From contig JAIESC010000011.1 in the NCBI GenBank assembly GCA_019746355.1, forward strand, positions 1 to 8,455: a stretch of 8,455 bases of DNA, in the 5' to 3' direction. Positions 1 to 5,890 of the stretch are shown here, piece after piece; positions within the stretch are counted from its first letter, which is position 1; each line of letters starts with the position of its first letter. The notes below the pieces were generated by a model. That model was not told where the DNA came from. It saw only the letters and a program-made list of their open reading frames with translations, and did no database searches. The stretch comes from Xanthobacteraceae bacterium (GTDB taxonomy: Bacteria > Pseudomonadota > Alphaproteobacteria > Rhizobiales > Xanthobacteraceae). A program made the position numbers and the translations under genes.

Positions 1-360
1 GGCGCGGCACCCGGCGCTAGCTCCGGCGGATTGGGCGGTCTGCTCAGCGGCGCGCTCGCCGGCGGGGCGGCCGGCAGCATCCTGAGCGGCGGGCTCGACA
101 GTCTGCTGAAGCAATTCCAGCAGAACGGGCAGGGTCAGGCGGCACAGTCTTGGGTCGGCAAGGGGCCGAACCAGCAGATCTCGGAAAACGATCTGGCGCG
201 CTCGATCGGCTCCGATGACATCGACGCGCTGGCGCAGCACACCGGGATGTCGCGCAACGAGCTGCTCGCAGGCCTGAGCCGCGAGCTGCCGGACGCGATC
301 GACGAGCTCACCCCGGAAGGCCGGCTGCCGACCAGGGAAGAAGCCTCGCGCTGGGTGTGA
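1..360 (+). CDS. YidB-like (DUF937) protein, 5' end outside window
   Basis: The reading frame is open from the first base to the TGA at 358-360, giving 119 residues, and no start codon with a ribosome site is visible, so the gene begins upstream of the window. The visible part opens with a Gly/Ala-rich stretch (GGLLSGALAGGAAGSILSGG), then has a Gln-rich linker. A C-terminal helical domain follows, with the pattern SWVGKGPNQQIS, a repeat-like DLARSIGSDDIDALA segment, and a final LTPEGRLPTREEASRW. This arrangement is typical of the YidB/DUF937 family, small soluble bacterial proteins whose biochemical role is not established. The family call is from pattern recognition only. The gene is followed at once by a GC-rich hairpin. 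Confidence 0.8.
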   Translation, partial: GAAPGASSGGLGGLLSGALAGGAAGSILSGGLDSLLKQFQQNGQGQAAQSWVGKGPNQQISENDLARSIGSDDIDALAQHTGMSRNELLAGLSRELPDAIDELTPEGRLPTREEASRWV

Positions 361-365
361 AGGAC

Positions 366-385
366 GCCGCCGCCCTCGCGGCGGC
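366..385. repeat. GC-rich hairpin, copy 1, after the YidB-like gene
   Basis: An 8-bp perfect inverted repeat (GCCGCCGC / GCGGCGGC) has a 4-base loop, five bases after the YidB-like stop codon. There is no T-tract, so it is at best a weak or factor-assisted terminator. A nearly identical copy lies at 486-504, one loop base shorter and with the same flanking GAC. Confidence 0.55.
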
Positions 386-430
386 CAGAGCAGCGGTCCG
401 CCGCAGAAAATGCGACCAACAAAGAAGCTG

Positions 431-467
431 GAGCCGTTTCCGAATTCCGCAGGAACGGGAACGGCTC
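431..467 (+). terminator. Stem-loop between YidB-like and MaoC genes
   Basis: The arms at 431-441 and 457-467 (GAGCCGTTTCC / GGGAACGGCTC) pair over 11 bp with one T-G wobble. The loop holds a second small stem (TTCC 445-448 with GGAA 452-455). The position between two same-strand genes fits a terminator or an mRNA-stabilising structure, but no T-run follows, so intrinsic termination is doubtful. Confidence 0.35.
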
Positions 468-485
468 TGGCACGTGGGGTCTGAC

Positions 486-504
486 GCCGCCGCCCCGCGG
501 CGGC
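486..504. repeat. GC-rich hairpin, copy 2, abutting the MaoC start
   Basis: It has the same 8-bp arms as the hairpin at 366-385, with a 3-base loop, and both copies are preceded by GAC. It ends 13 bases before the preferred ATG of the MaoC gene and 1 base before an upstream in-frame ATG. It therefore occupies the region where a ribosome site would sit for the upstream ATG. Confidence 0.5.
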
Positions 505-517
505 TATGCTGGCCGGC

Positions 518-979
518 ATGAACCTGCCGCCGCTGCGAACCCTGTTCTTCGAGGACCTGTCGGTCGGGATGGCCGAGACGCTGGAGAAAACCGTCTCGGC
601 CTCCGACGTTGTCGGCTTCGCGCAACTGACCGGGGACCGAAATCCGATCCATCTGTCGGAGCACTTCGCCGCGCGCACCACGTTCAAGAAGCGGATCGCG
701 CACGGGCTCTACACCGCAAGCCTGATCTCCGCGGTGCTCGGCACGCGGCTGCCCGGGCCGGGCGCGATCTATATTTCGCAGACGCTCAACTTCCGTGCGC
801 CGGTGAAGATCGGCGACACGGTGACGGTCACCGTGACGGTGGCGGAGCTGATGCCGGAGAAAACGCGGGCGCGGCTCGCCTGCGTCTGCACGGTCGGCGG
901 CGAGGTGGTGCTCGAAGGCGAGGCGCTGGTGAAGGTGCCGTCGCAGGAGAAGGCCGGCCGGCCGGCGATGAGGTTGTGA
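518..979 (+). CDS. MaoC-family (R)-specific enoyl-CoA hydratase-like protein
   Basis: This 153-residue single hot-dog-fold protein matches the short MaoC/PhaJ type. These enzymes hydrate trans-2-enoyl-CoA to (R)-3-hydroxyacyl-CoA in the cytoplasm, linking fatty-acid oxidation to polyhydroxyalkanoate supply or other acyl-CoA routes. The hydratase motif is clear at residues 39-45 (GDRNPIH), with Asp40 and His45 in the expected catalytic positions. It is followed by the family-typical stretch IAHGLYTASLISAVLG (60-75) and a PGPGAIYISQTLNF strand region. Residues 102-108 are a VTVTVTV run encoded by a GACGGT-type palindromic repeat. The start at 518 places MNLPPLRTLFFEDL at the N-terminus. An in-frame ATG at 506 would add four residues, and neither start has a clear Shine-Dalgarno. 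The substrate cannot be told from sequence. Confidence 0.88.
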   Translation: MNLPPLRTLFFEDLSVGMAETLEKTVSASDVVGFAQLTGDRNPIHLSEHFAARTTFKKRIAHGLYTASLISAVLGTRLPGPGAIYISQTLNFRAPVKIGDTVTVTVTVAELMPEKTRARLACVCTVGGEVVLEGEALVKVPSQEKAGRPAMRL

Positions 980-982
980 CGG

Positions 983-1460
983 ATGGCAACGGGGCGGGGG
1001 ACGCTGGCGGCGCTGGCGATCGTCGCAGCCGGCGGTGCGCGGGCGCAGGACGGACCAAGCCCGCAGAGTTCGACGAACGCGGCTTCCCAGCCGAGGTCGT
1101 CAAGGTGCTGCAAGCCGCCCGGGACGAAAGACGCACCGGATTACGGCAAGGCCGTTCGAATGCACGCAGCCGGGGTGATGACGCCGCGGGCGATGCTTTG
1201 CCGGCCGCTGTTGGATCCTTTGCGGAATTTGATGCCGTGCACGGCGGATCAGCCGCAACGCAGCGCGCGGCCGGCACGTTGGCCCCATATCGGAGGGCGG
1301 CAACCCTGCGAGGAACAGTTCCACGACTCCGACAGCCGCATTGGCCCTGGGTATCGCCGCGACGTGGATCGCGCCGCCGGCGATCGCCCGCGCGGCTTCG
1401 AGCTTCGATGCCAATCTGCATTCGATCGCGCCGGAACTTGCGGCGCGCGCGGCGCTGTGA
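983..1460 (+). pseudogene. Possible decayed gene for an exported protein
   Basis: An ATG three bases after the MaoC stop opens a good signal peptide (MATGRGTLAALAIVAAGGARA, then Q) in frame 2. The next plausible protein text (KPAEFDERGFPAEVVKVLQAA, from about 1057) is in frame 1. KDAPDYGKAVRM, from about 1127, is back in frame 2. No single frame reads sensibly across the segment, and none of the long overlapping frames on either strand looks like a normal protein. The simplest reading is a small secreted or periplasmic protein gene broken by several indels. Sequence errors in the read could give the same picture. The family is not identified, and the 3' limit is a guess set at the stop of the GC3-rich frame ending at 1460. 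Confidence 0.3.
1341..1460 (+). CDS. Possible small secreted-like ORF (TTG start)
   Basis: In frame 3, after a stop at 1230-1232, codons from about 1310 to 1457 end almost always in G or C. They read as a hydrophobic segment with a signal-peptidase-like site (ALGIAATWIAPPAIARA, then ASSFDANLHSIAPELAARAAL) before TGA at 1458-1460. The only ordinary start codon in that frame is a TTG at 1341, which gives 39 residues. No convincing ribosome site precedes it. It may instead be the last in-register piece of the decayed gene here, or simply GC-biased noise. Confidence 0.22.
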   Translation: MALGIAATWIAPPAIARAASSFDANLHSIAPELAARAAL

Positions 1461-1550
1461 TGCGCAGACGCGAGATGCGATCATTCTCCATTTCGCGGCA
1501 CCCCCTTCAGGCTTCGGCGGGCTTCTCGTTTGCCAGGTCGCGGCGATCGT

Positions 1551-1922
1551 TCAGGTTGCCATCGAGCGTTCCGCCTCGCGCAACACATCGAGCGCGCGCC
1601 ACGGCTTTGCCAGGAACTTCGCGCCGTCCGGCAGGCCGGCACGCGGCGTGCCCGACGTGACGATCACGTGGATGTTCGGAAAATTTGTCTTGGCGAAGCG
1701 CGCCAGCTCGAGGCCGTCGATCGCGCCGGCGAGGTTGACGTCGGTGAACATCAGCGACACGCAGGCGCCGATCCGGTCGAGCACGCGCAGCGCCGCTTCC
1801 GCGCTGTTGCACTCGACCACGCCCATCTCGCACTCCTTGAGCAGCACGACCGCGTATTCGCGCTGCAGCGCGTCGTCCTCGACCACCAGCGCGATCGGCT
1901 TGAAGGGTGTCGCCTGTCCCAT
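1551..1922 (-). CDS. Stand-alone response-regulator receiver (CheY-like)
   Basis: This 123-residue protein is a receiver domain only, with no output domain. It reads IALVVEDDALQREY at the N-terminus (acidic pair Asp16/Asp17), FTDVNL with the phospho-acceptor Asp61, VIVTSG with Thr89/Ser90, and FLAKPW with the conserved Lys106. All the residues needed for phosphorylation and switching are present. Such proteins accept phosphate from a histidine kinase and act through protein contacts, and no kinase is encoded in the window. The start at 1922 is preferred because GGAGA lies five bases upstream on the minus strand. In-frame ATGs at 1934 and 1961 would add 4 or 13 residues but lack a ribosome site. 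The gene is divergent from the TctC gene at 2197, leaving a 274-bp shared upstream region. Confidence 0.88.
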   Translation of the reverse strand: MGQATPFKPIALVVEDDALQREYAVVLLKECEMGVVECNSAEAALRVLDRIGACVSLMFTDVNLAGAIDGLELARFAKTNFPNIHVIVTSGTPRAGLPDGAKFLAKPWRALDVLREAERSMAT

Positions 1923-2001
1923 CGCCGTCTCCATCACGTGAGGGCTTGGTGGGGAATGCATAACCCGCGTCCTGGTTCACTCGAAGTGCGATCCCGCACA
2001 G

Positions 2002-2040
2002 GTTCCATCAAGGCATGGAACGCAAAGGGAATTTTTTGCG
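2002..2040. promoter_or_regulatory. Inverted repeats in the divergent upstream region
   Basis: A perfect 7-bp inverted repeat, GTTCCAT (2002-2008) and ATGGAAC (2015-2021), is spaced by six bases. It is followed directly by a second one, CGCAAA (2021-2026) and TTTGCG (2035-2040), which includes a run of six T. The pair sits between the divergent receiver and TctC genes, 80 bp from the former and about 160 bp from the latter. It could be an operator for a dimeric regulator or a small terminator-like structure. Which of these it is cannot be decided from one sequence. Confidence 0.35.
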
Positions 2041-2196
2041 GCGACGGATGCGGCCGGTCCGGCCGTTTTGCCGGGACCGGCGGCGCGGGACGAACCGCCG
2101 CAGCCGGAGGGCTCCGCCAGCGTGCCGTCCGTCTTGCCGACCGGCGTCGCCCCGGCGCATGCTTGCGTCCGGAAGCCGATCAACCGGAGGTGCAAC

Positions 2197-3177
2197 ATGA
2201 CTTCTCGGTGGCTGCTGGCCCCCTTCATGTCACTGATGCTGCTCGTCCTCGCGCCGGAACGCGCGCGCGCCGACGACTACCCGGCGCGCAACGTCGTGAT
2301 CATCGTGCCGTTCACGCCGGCGGGCTCGACCGACATCCTGGCGCGGTTCTGCGCGCAGGCGCTGGAGGCGCGGCTCGGCAAGACCTTCGTGGTCGAGAAC
2401 CGGCCCGGCGCCGGCCAGCAGATCGGCGTCGGCGCGGTCGCCAAGGCCGAGCCCGACGGCTACACGCTGCTGATGGCGACGAGCTCGGCGATGGGCGTCA
2501 ATCCGACGCTCTACAAGAAGATCGCCTACGACCCGGTGAAGGATTTCACGCCGATCGCCATGGTGGCGCACCTGCCGTTCATCCTGCTGGTCAACCCGGC
2601 GCTGCCGATCAACAGCGTCGCCGACCTGATCGCCTATGGAAAGGCCAACCCGGGCAAGCTCAGCTACGGCTCGGGCGGCATCGGCGCGTCGCACCATCTC
2701 TACGGCGAGCTGTTCAACAGCCTGACCGGCATCAAGATGACGCACGTGCCCTACAAGGGCACGGTGCCGGCATTGAACGACGTCATTGCCGGCCACATCC
2801 AGGTGCTGTTCGCCGACGCGCCGCCGGCGCTGCCGCAGGTGAAGGCCGGCAAGGTGCGGGCGCTCGGCGTGACCACCGCCAAGCGCATCGCCGTCGCGCC
2901 CGACATTGCGCCGGTCAACGACACGGTGAGGGGCTTCGACACCGCGCCGTGGCAGATGCTGATGGCGCCGCGCGGCACGCCCGGGCCGGTGGTCGAGAAG
3001 CTGCACAAGGAGATCACAGCCTACATCGCGTCGCCCGAAGGCCAGAAGAAGCTGACCGACATGGGCCTCGTGCCCGGCGCGCCGACCAAGCCGGCCGAGC
3101 TTGCGACCTTCGTCGCGAGCGAGGTGAAGGCCTGGGGCAAGATCGTGACGGAGGCGGGAGCGGCGGGAATCGAGTGA
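2197..3177 (+). CDS. TctC/Bug-family tripartite tricarboxylate transporter substrate-binding protein
   Basis: This is a 326-residue periplasmic binding protein of the usual family length. ATG 2197 has GGAGG six bases upstream, which overrides a longer frame that begins at 2068. A signal peptide with hydrophobic core (LLAPFMSLMLLVLA) ends at ARA (23-25), before DDYPARNVVIIVPF. The family hallmarks follow in order: VPFTPAGSTDILAR with the ligand-region Asp46, VVENRPGAGQQIG, AEPDGYTLLMAT, YDPVKDFTPI, GKLSYGSGGIGASHH, the MTHVPYKG loop and GKVRALGVTT near the C-terminal lobe. Family members bind carboxylates or small amides for a TctAB-type transporter, or act as sensors. No TctA or TctB is near, so its partner is unknown. 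It is followed 81 bp downstream by a cupin gene, probably in the same transcript. Confidence 0.93.
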   Translation: MTSRWLLAPFMSLMLLVLAPERARADDYPARNVVIIVPFTPAGSTDILARFCAQALEARLGKTFVVENRPGAGQQIGVGAVAKAEPDGYTLLMATSSAMGVNPTLYKKIAYDPVKDFTPIAMVAHLPFILLVNPALPINSVADLIAYGKANPGKLSYGSGGIGASHHLYGELFNSLTGIKMTHVPYKGTVPALNDVIAGHIQVLFADAPPALPQVKAGKVRALGVTTAKRIAVAPDIAPVNDTVRGFDTAPWQMLMAPRGTPGPVVEKLHKEITAYIASPEGQKKLTDMGLVPGAPTKPAELATFVASEVKAWGKIVTEAGAAGIE

Positions 3178-3258
3178 GGCCGGGCGCGGCACTTCGCGGC
3201 GCGTCGGTCCGCGCAGGCTTTGTCGCCTGACGCAGCAAGCAACAGACGGGAGGATGGC

Positions 3259-3834
3259 ATGCCGGTGGTCGATCCGAGGATTGCGGGAAAGCCTGTGCCG
3301 CGCATCTCGAAGGAGACGATGGAGCGCGACTGCGTGGCGCGCGCCGCGAACGTGAAGGCGCTGGACGTGGCGTTCCTCGACCAGCGCATCCCGCGTTACG
3401 AGCGCGACATCATCAACATGGTCGGCATGGGCGTGACCGAGAACGCCAAGCTTCGGCCGAACGTCGGCAACGGCGCGGTCGGCTTCTCGGTCACCTACAT
3501 CCGCGCCAGGACCGGCAGGGGCGCCGCATTGCACCGCCACGCCACCGAGGAGGTGTTCATTCCGGTGAAGGGGCGCTGGCAGGTGTTCTGGCTGGAGGGC
3601 GAGACCGAGCGCACGCTCGATCTCGACGAGGGCGACGTGGTCAACGTGCCGATCGGCATCTATCGCGGCTTCCGCAGCCTCACCGACCGGCCCGACGCGC
3701 TGATGATGGCGATCATCGGCGGCCCGGACGCGGGCAAGGTGGACTGGCATCCGAGCGTGATCGAGGAGGCGCGGAAGACCGGCTTAAGCGTCGACGACGA
3801 TGGGAATTTGGTGGAGGAGAAGCCGGCGGCTTAA
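3259..3834 (+). CDS. Cupin-domain protein with an altered second motif
   Basis: This 191-residue protein has ATG 3259 preceded by GGGAGG at a five-base distance. A longer frame from 3220 has no ribosome site. A single cupin barrel is visible. Motif 1 fits the consensus exactly: Gly86, His92, His94, Glu98 and Gly105 in GRGAALHRHATEEVFIPVKG. Motif 2 keeps Gly125, Pro131 and Gly133 (GDVVNVPIG) but has Arg136 where the third metal-binding His is expected, so metal binding may be altered or lost. The first 80 residues form an N-terminal extension that I do not recognise. The protein has no signal peptide and is expected in the cytoplasm. Its place just after a TctC gene suggests a role with the compound that protein binds, as enzyme or sensor; this is inference. 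Confidence 0.85.
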   Translation: MPVVDPRIAGKPVPRISKETMERDCVARAANVKALDVAFLDQRIPRYERDIINMVGMGVTENAKLRPNVGNGAVGFSVTYIRARTGRGAALHRHATEEVFIPVKGRWQVFWLEGETERTLDLDEGDVVNVPIGIYRGFRSLTDRPDALMMAIIGGPDAGKVDWHPSVIEEARKTGLSVDDDGNLVEEKPAA

Positions 3835-3838
3835 GCTG

Positions 3839-3858
3839 AAACCTTCGTGTGGTTTTTC
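3839..3858 (+). terminator. Weak terminator-like hairpin after the cupin gene
   Basis: AAACC (3839-3843) and GGTTT (3851-3855) form a short stem around a 7-base loop, continuing into a run of five T, starting four bases after the cupin stop codon. The position is right for ending the TctC-cupin transcript, but the stem is short and AT-poor support is thin. Confidence 0.3.
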
Positions 3859-3882
3859 AATTGGATTGCATCAGCCTATCCA

Positions 3883-3965
3883 CGTCATGCCCGGCCTTGT
3901 GCCGGGCATCCACGCCTTGGCTGCAAAGTAAGGCGTGGATGGCTGGGACAAGCCCGGCCATGACG
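3883..3965. repeat. Long palindromic intergenic repeat
   Basis: The arms at 3883-3918 and 3930-3965 are 36 bases each and match at 31 positions, around an 11-base loop. Both ends read CGTCATG / CATGACG and the inner ends read CCACGCCTT / AAGGCGTGG. The element fills the gap between two convergent transcription units. It resembles the short palindromic elements scattered through Bradyrhizobium-type genomes. It may act as a bidirectional transcript end or simply be a mobile repeat. Confidence 0.75.
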
Positions 3966-4006
3966 ACCGTTGGATCGGCGCGAGTGGAAACCGCGATAGT
4001 CGCCGC

Positions 4007-5008
4007 TCAATTCAGCTTCACGCCGCTCTGCTCGATCACCCGCTTGTAGCGCGCGGCCTCGCTGCGGATGCGCTCGGCCAGCGCGCCCTGGCTCAGCGGC
4101 GTGACGTCCATGCCAAGTTCAACAAAGCGTTTGCGCAGCGCCTCGTCCTGCAGCACCTTCAGCACCTCGGCGTCGAGGCGCGAGACGATTGCCGCCGGGG
4201 TCCCTGCGGGAACATAGACGCCGATGTTCAGTCCCGCGTCGACGTTGAGGCCGCTGTCGGTCATCGTCGGCCAGTCGCGCAGGAACGAGGGCCGCTCGCG
4301 GCCCAGGATCGACAGCACCTTGATCTTGCCGGCGTCGATCATCCCCTGCACCGAGCTTTGCGTCGTCACGCCGAGCGCGGTGTCGCCCGCGGCAAGGCCA
4401 TTCGCCATCGCCGCGCCGCCGCGATAGGGCACGTGCAAGAGCTTGATGCCGGCCTCGAGCGCGAGCCATTCGGCCGCGATCTGGTTGATGGTGCCATGGC
4501 CCGGCGAGCCGAACGCGACCTTGCCGGGCTCGGCCTTGGCCTTCTCGATCAGGTCCTTGACCGATGCGAGCCCGCTGCCCGGGTGCGTCAGCAGCAGCAG
4601 CGGGGCCACGGCAATGCGGGTGACCGGGATCAGGTCCTTGTACGGGTCATACGTGGTCGCCGGCATCAGCGACGGCACGGTGATGAAGTCGCCGGTGGTC
4701 ATCAGGATGGTGTAGCCGTCCGGCGGCGACTTGGTCGCGGCGTCGACGCCGAGCGTGCCGCTCGCGCCGGCGCGGTTCTCGATGACCATGGGCTGGCCCA
4801 GCGCATCGGCGAGCTTCTGGCTGACGAGGCGCGCGCCGATGTCGGCCACGCCGCCGGCCGGGAACGGCACGATCACGCGGACGTTGCGGCTCGGCCAAGT
4901 CTGGGCCTGAGCCTGGGCCTGAGCCTGGGCCGGCGAGGGTGCGGTGCCGGGCGCGGCCAACAGCGCCAGCAGGGTCAAAGCCAACGAAAGTCCGGTGCGA
5001 AGGCGCAT
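4007..5008 (-). CDS. Second TctC/Bug-family substrate-binding protein
   Basis: This 333-residue periplasmic binding protein is convergent with the cupin gene. ATG at 5008 has GAGGAG on the minus strand about 11 bases upstream, a slightly long spacing. The frame extends to 5152 without a better start. The signal peptide (MRLRTGLSLALTLLALLAAP) runs into an unusual AQAQAQAQAQ tract at residues 27-36 before TWPSRNVRVIVPF. Hallmarks are VPFPAGGVADIGAR with Asp56, VIENRAGASGTLG, SPPDGYTILMT, YDPYKDLIPV, GKVAFGSPGHGT and LLHVPYRGG. The binding-loop sequences differ clearly from those of the TctC gene at 2197, so it is a divergent paralogue with probably a different ligand and not a recent duplicate. 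No TctA/TctB genes are present. Confidence 0.93.
   Translation of the reverse strand: MRLRTGLSLALTLLALLAAPGTAPSPAQAQAQAQAQTWPSRNVRVIVPFPAGGVADIGARLVSQKLADALGQPMVIENRAGASGTLGVDAATKSPPDGYTILMTTGDFITVPSLMPATTYDPYKDLIPVTRIAVAPLLLLTHPGSGLASVKDLIEKAKAEPGKVAFGSPGHGTINQIAAEWLALEAGIKLLHVPYRGGAAMANGLAAGDTALGVTTQSSVQGMIDAGKIKVLSILGRERPSFLRDWPTMTDSGLNVDAGLNIGVYVPAGTPAAIVSRLDAEVLKVLQDEALRKRFVELGMDVTPLSQGALAERIRSEAARYKRVIEQSGVKLN
4901..4930. repeat. 12-bp tandem repeat in the signal-peptide junction
   Basis: Two and a half copies of CTGGGCCTGAGC (4901-4912, 4913-4924, 4925-4930) encode the alternating Ala-Gln tract just after the signal peptide of the second TctC protein. The unit is a multiple of three, so copy-number change would keep frame and change only the number of AQ pairs, each of which offers an AQA signal-peptidase site. 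Confidence 0.75.
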
Positions 5009-5169
5009 GGACGGAATGTCTCCTCGGTTGCCGGCACGGCACTGTCGTGAATTTCCCGGCGGGAGACAAGGCGGCTGTCTGCGACATGTTCTGCATGCGT
5101 GAGCGGCTCTCGCGGCGCTCATCGTCGGGCTGGCGCGTGTGCCATTATGCAACCACGCACTCCGCCGTC

Positions 5170-5228
5170 ATCGCCGGGCATAGCCGTCCGAAGGACGGCG
5201 TCGCTTCGCTCGCCTATGTCCCGGCGAT
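5170..5228. repeat. Palindromic repeat upstream of the second TctC gene
   Basis: The outer arms (5170-5183 and 5214-5228, ATCGCCGGGCATAG against CTATGTCCCGGCGAT) enclose an inner perfect 7-bp hairpin GCCGTCC-GAA-GGACGGC at 5183-5199. The pattern is typical of dispersed intergenic palindromes. It is part of the 334-bp gene-free stretch 5009-5342, which otherwise holds only the leader of the minus-strand TctC gene, with no clear promoter boxes, and a further hairpin at 5289-5311. Confidence 0.6.
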
Positions 5229-5288
5229 CTATGAGCGGATTGCGGCGTAGGCAGAGGTAGGAATTGAGCTTGTCGCGAGACCGTATGG

Positions 5289-5311
5289 ATGCGCGGGTCA
5301 CGCCCGCGCAT
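5289..5311 (-). terminator. Perfect 9-bp hairpin downstream of the PepSY gene
   Basis: ATGCGCGGG (5289-5297) and CCCGCGCAT (5303-5311) pair perfectly around TCACG. The hairpin lies 32 bp past the stop of the minus-strand PepSY gene, so it may end that transcript. No T-run follows. It also resembles the tail of the dispersed repeat family seen at 3883-3965 (GGATGC..GGGTCA..GCATGAC), so it may be a repeat remnant. Confidence 0.4.
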
Positions 5312-5342
5312 GACACCGCCCGAGTGGGCTTGCACGGGAGCC

Positions 5343-5600
5343 TCAGTAATCCCGATCGAGCTTCAGCACCGCCCCGGTCAGGGCGTCGACATCGATCCGC
5401 ACGGTCTTGCCGCGCGTGTCGCGGCCTTCGATCTCCCATTTGCCGTCATAGAACTGGATCTGGTTGAAGCCGATCACGCCGAACGCGCGTGCCGTCGTCA
5501 CCGCGCGTTGCACCGAGCCGCCGGAGCCGGAATCGGCAAGCGCGGGCGCGGCGATGCCGAGAAGCGAAGCGATGGCGATGGCCGAAAGGAATTGACGCAC
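5343..5600 (-). CDS. Small secreted PepSY-domain protein
   Basis: This 85-residue protein starts with GTG at 5600, chosen because GGAGG lies six bases upstream on the minus strand. The frame is open further up to 5837, but that part is Arg/Pro-rich and has no signal. A signal peptide (MRQFLSAIAIASLLGIAAPALA, then DSGSGG) is followed by one PepSY-like domain. This has a helix (SVQRAVTTARAFGVIGF) and strands ending in FYDGKWEIEGRDTRG, VRIDVDALTGAVLKLDRDY. The closing DxxTGxVLKLDRD pattern is typical of small periplasmic PepSY proteins in Rhizobiales. The family is thought to bind or inhibit other proteins, but the role of these single-domain forms is not established. It stands alone, divergent from higB. 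The 290 bp between them (5601-5890) hold no other gene that I can support. Confidence 0.83.
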   Translation of the reverse strand: MRQFLSAIAIASLLGIAAPALADSGSGGSVQRAVTTARAFGVIGFNQIQFYDGKWEIEGRDTRGKTVRIDVDALTGAVLKLDRDY

Positions 5601-5855
5601 GGCGGACCTCCGGGGCTGATCGGACAATTCAAGCCGAACGCAATGCGCCCGGAATGGTTTCCGGTCGCGGCGCACCGCCCGAAATTGCCGCGGGGCGGAC
5701 ACGCGGCGGCCGCAGCAGGTTCGAGCTTGTGGCGGAACGGCCGCGATTTTGCCGGGCCGGTGACGGGCTCGACACCTGCACGGCGGATAGAGCCGTCCCC
5801 GTACGACGATATGCAGATCGATCGGATCGGACGGCAAATGCGGAATTCGACAACC

Positions 5856-5884
5856 TTGCCGTTCACCGTTTCGCGTAGTATGTT
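5856..5884 (+). promoter_or_regulatory. Predicted promoter of the higBA pair
   Basis: A -35-like TTGCCG (5856-5861) and a -10-like TATGTT (5879-5884) are separated by 17 bases, each matching four of six housekeeping consensus positions. Transcription would begin near 5891, the first base of the higB ATG, giving a leaderless or nearly leaderless message. No clear ribosome site precedes that ATG, which agrees with this. I see no convincing operator palindrome for HigA here. Confidence 0.45.
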
Positions 5885-5890
5885 AATGCC

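Noticed and set aside
819..841. ACGGTGAC-G-GTCACCGT palindrome inside the MaoC gene as an operator
   Set aside because: It encodes the VTVTVTV strand and is best explained by repeated Thr-Val codons.
1530..3230. Very long plus-strand open frame of 566 codons
   Set aside because: It overlaps the receiver gene and the first TctC gene, is rich in Arg and Gly without domain structure, and is a by-product of GC-rich coding DNA.
2230..3750. Long minus-strand open frame opposite TctC and the cupin
   Set aside because: It is Arg/His/Asp-rich with no family pattern and is the mirror of two well-supported genes.
3883..3965. CRISPR-like or small RNA interpretation of the long palindrome
   Set aside because: There is one inverted pair only, with no regular direct repeats and spacers and no promoter, so a dispersed palindrome is the simpler reading.
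3935..5050. Long plus-strand open frame opposite the second TctC gene
   Set aside because: It has the same mirror-frame composition, and the minus-strand TctC has a ribosome site, signal peptide and family motifs.
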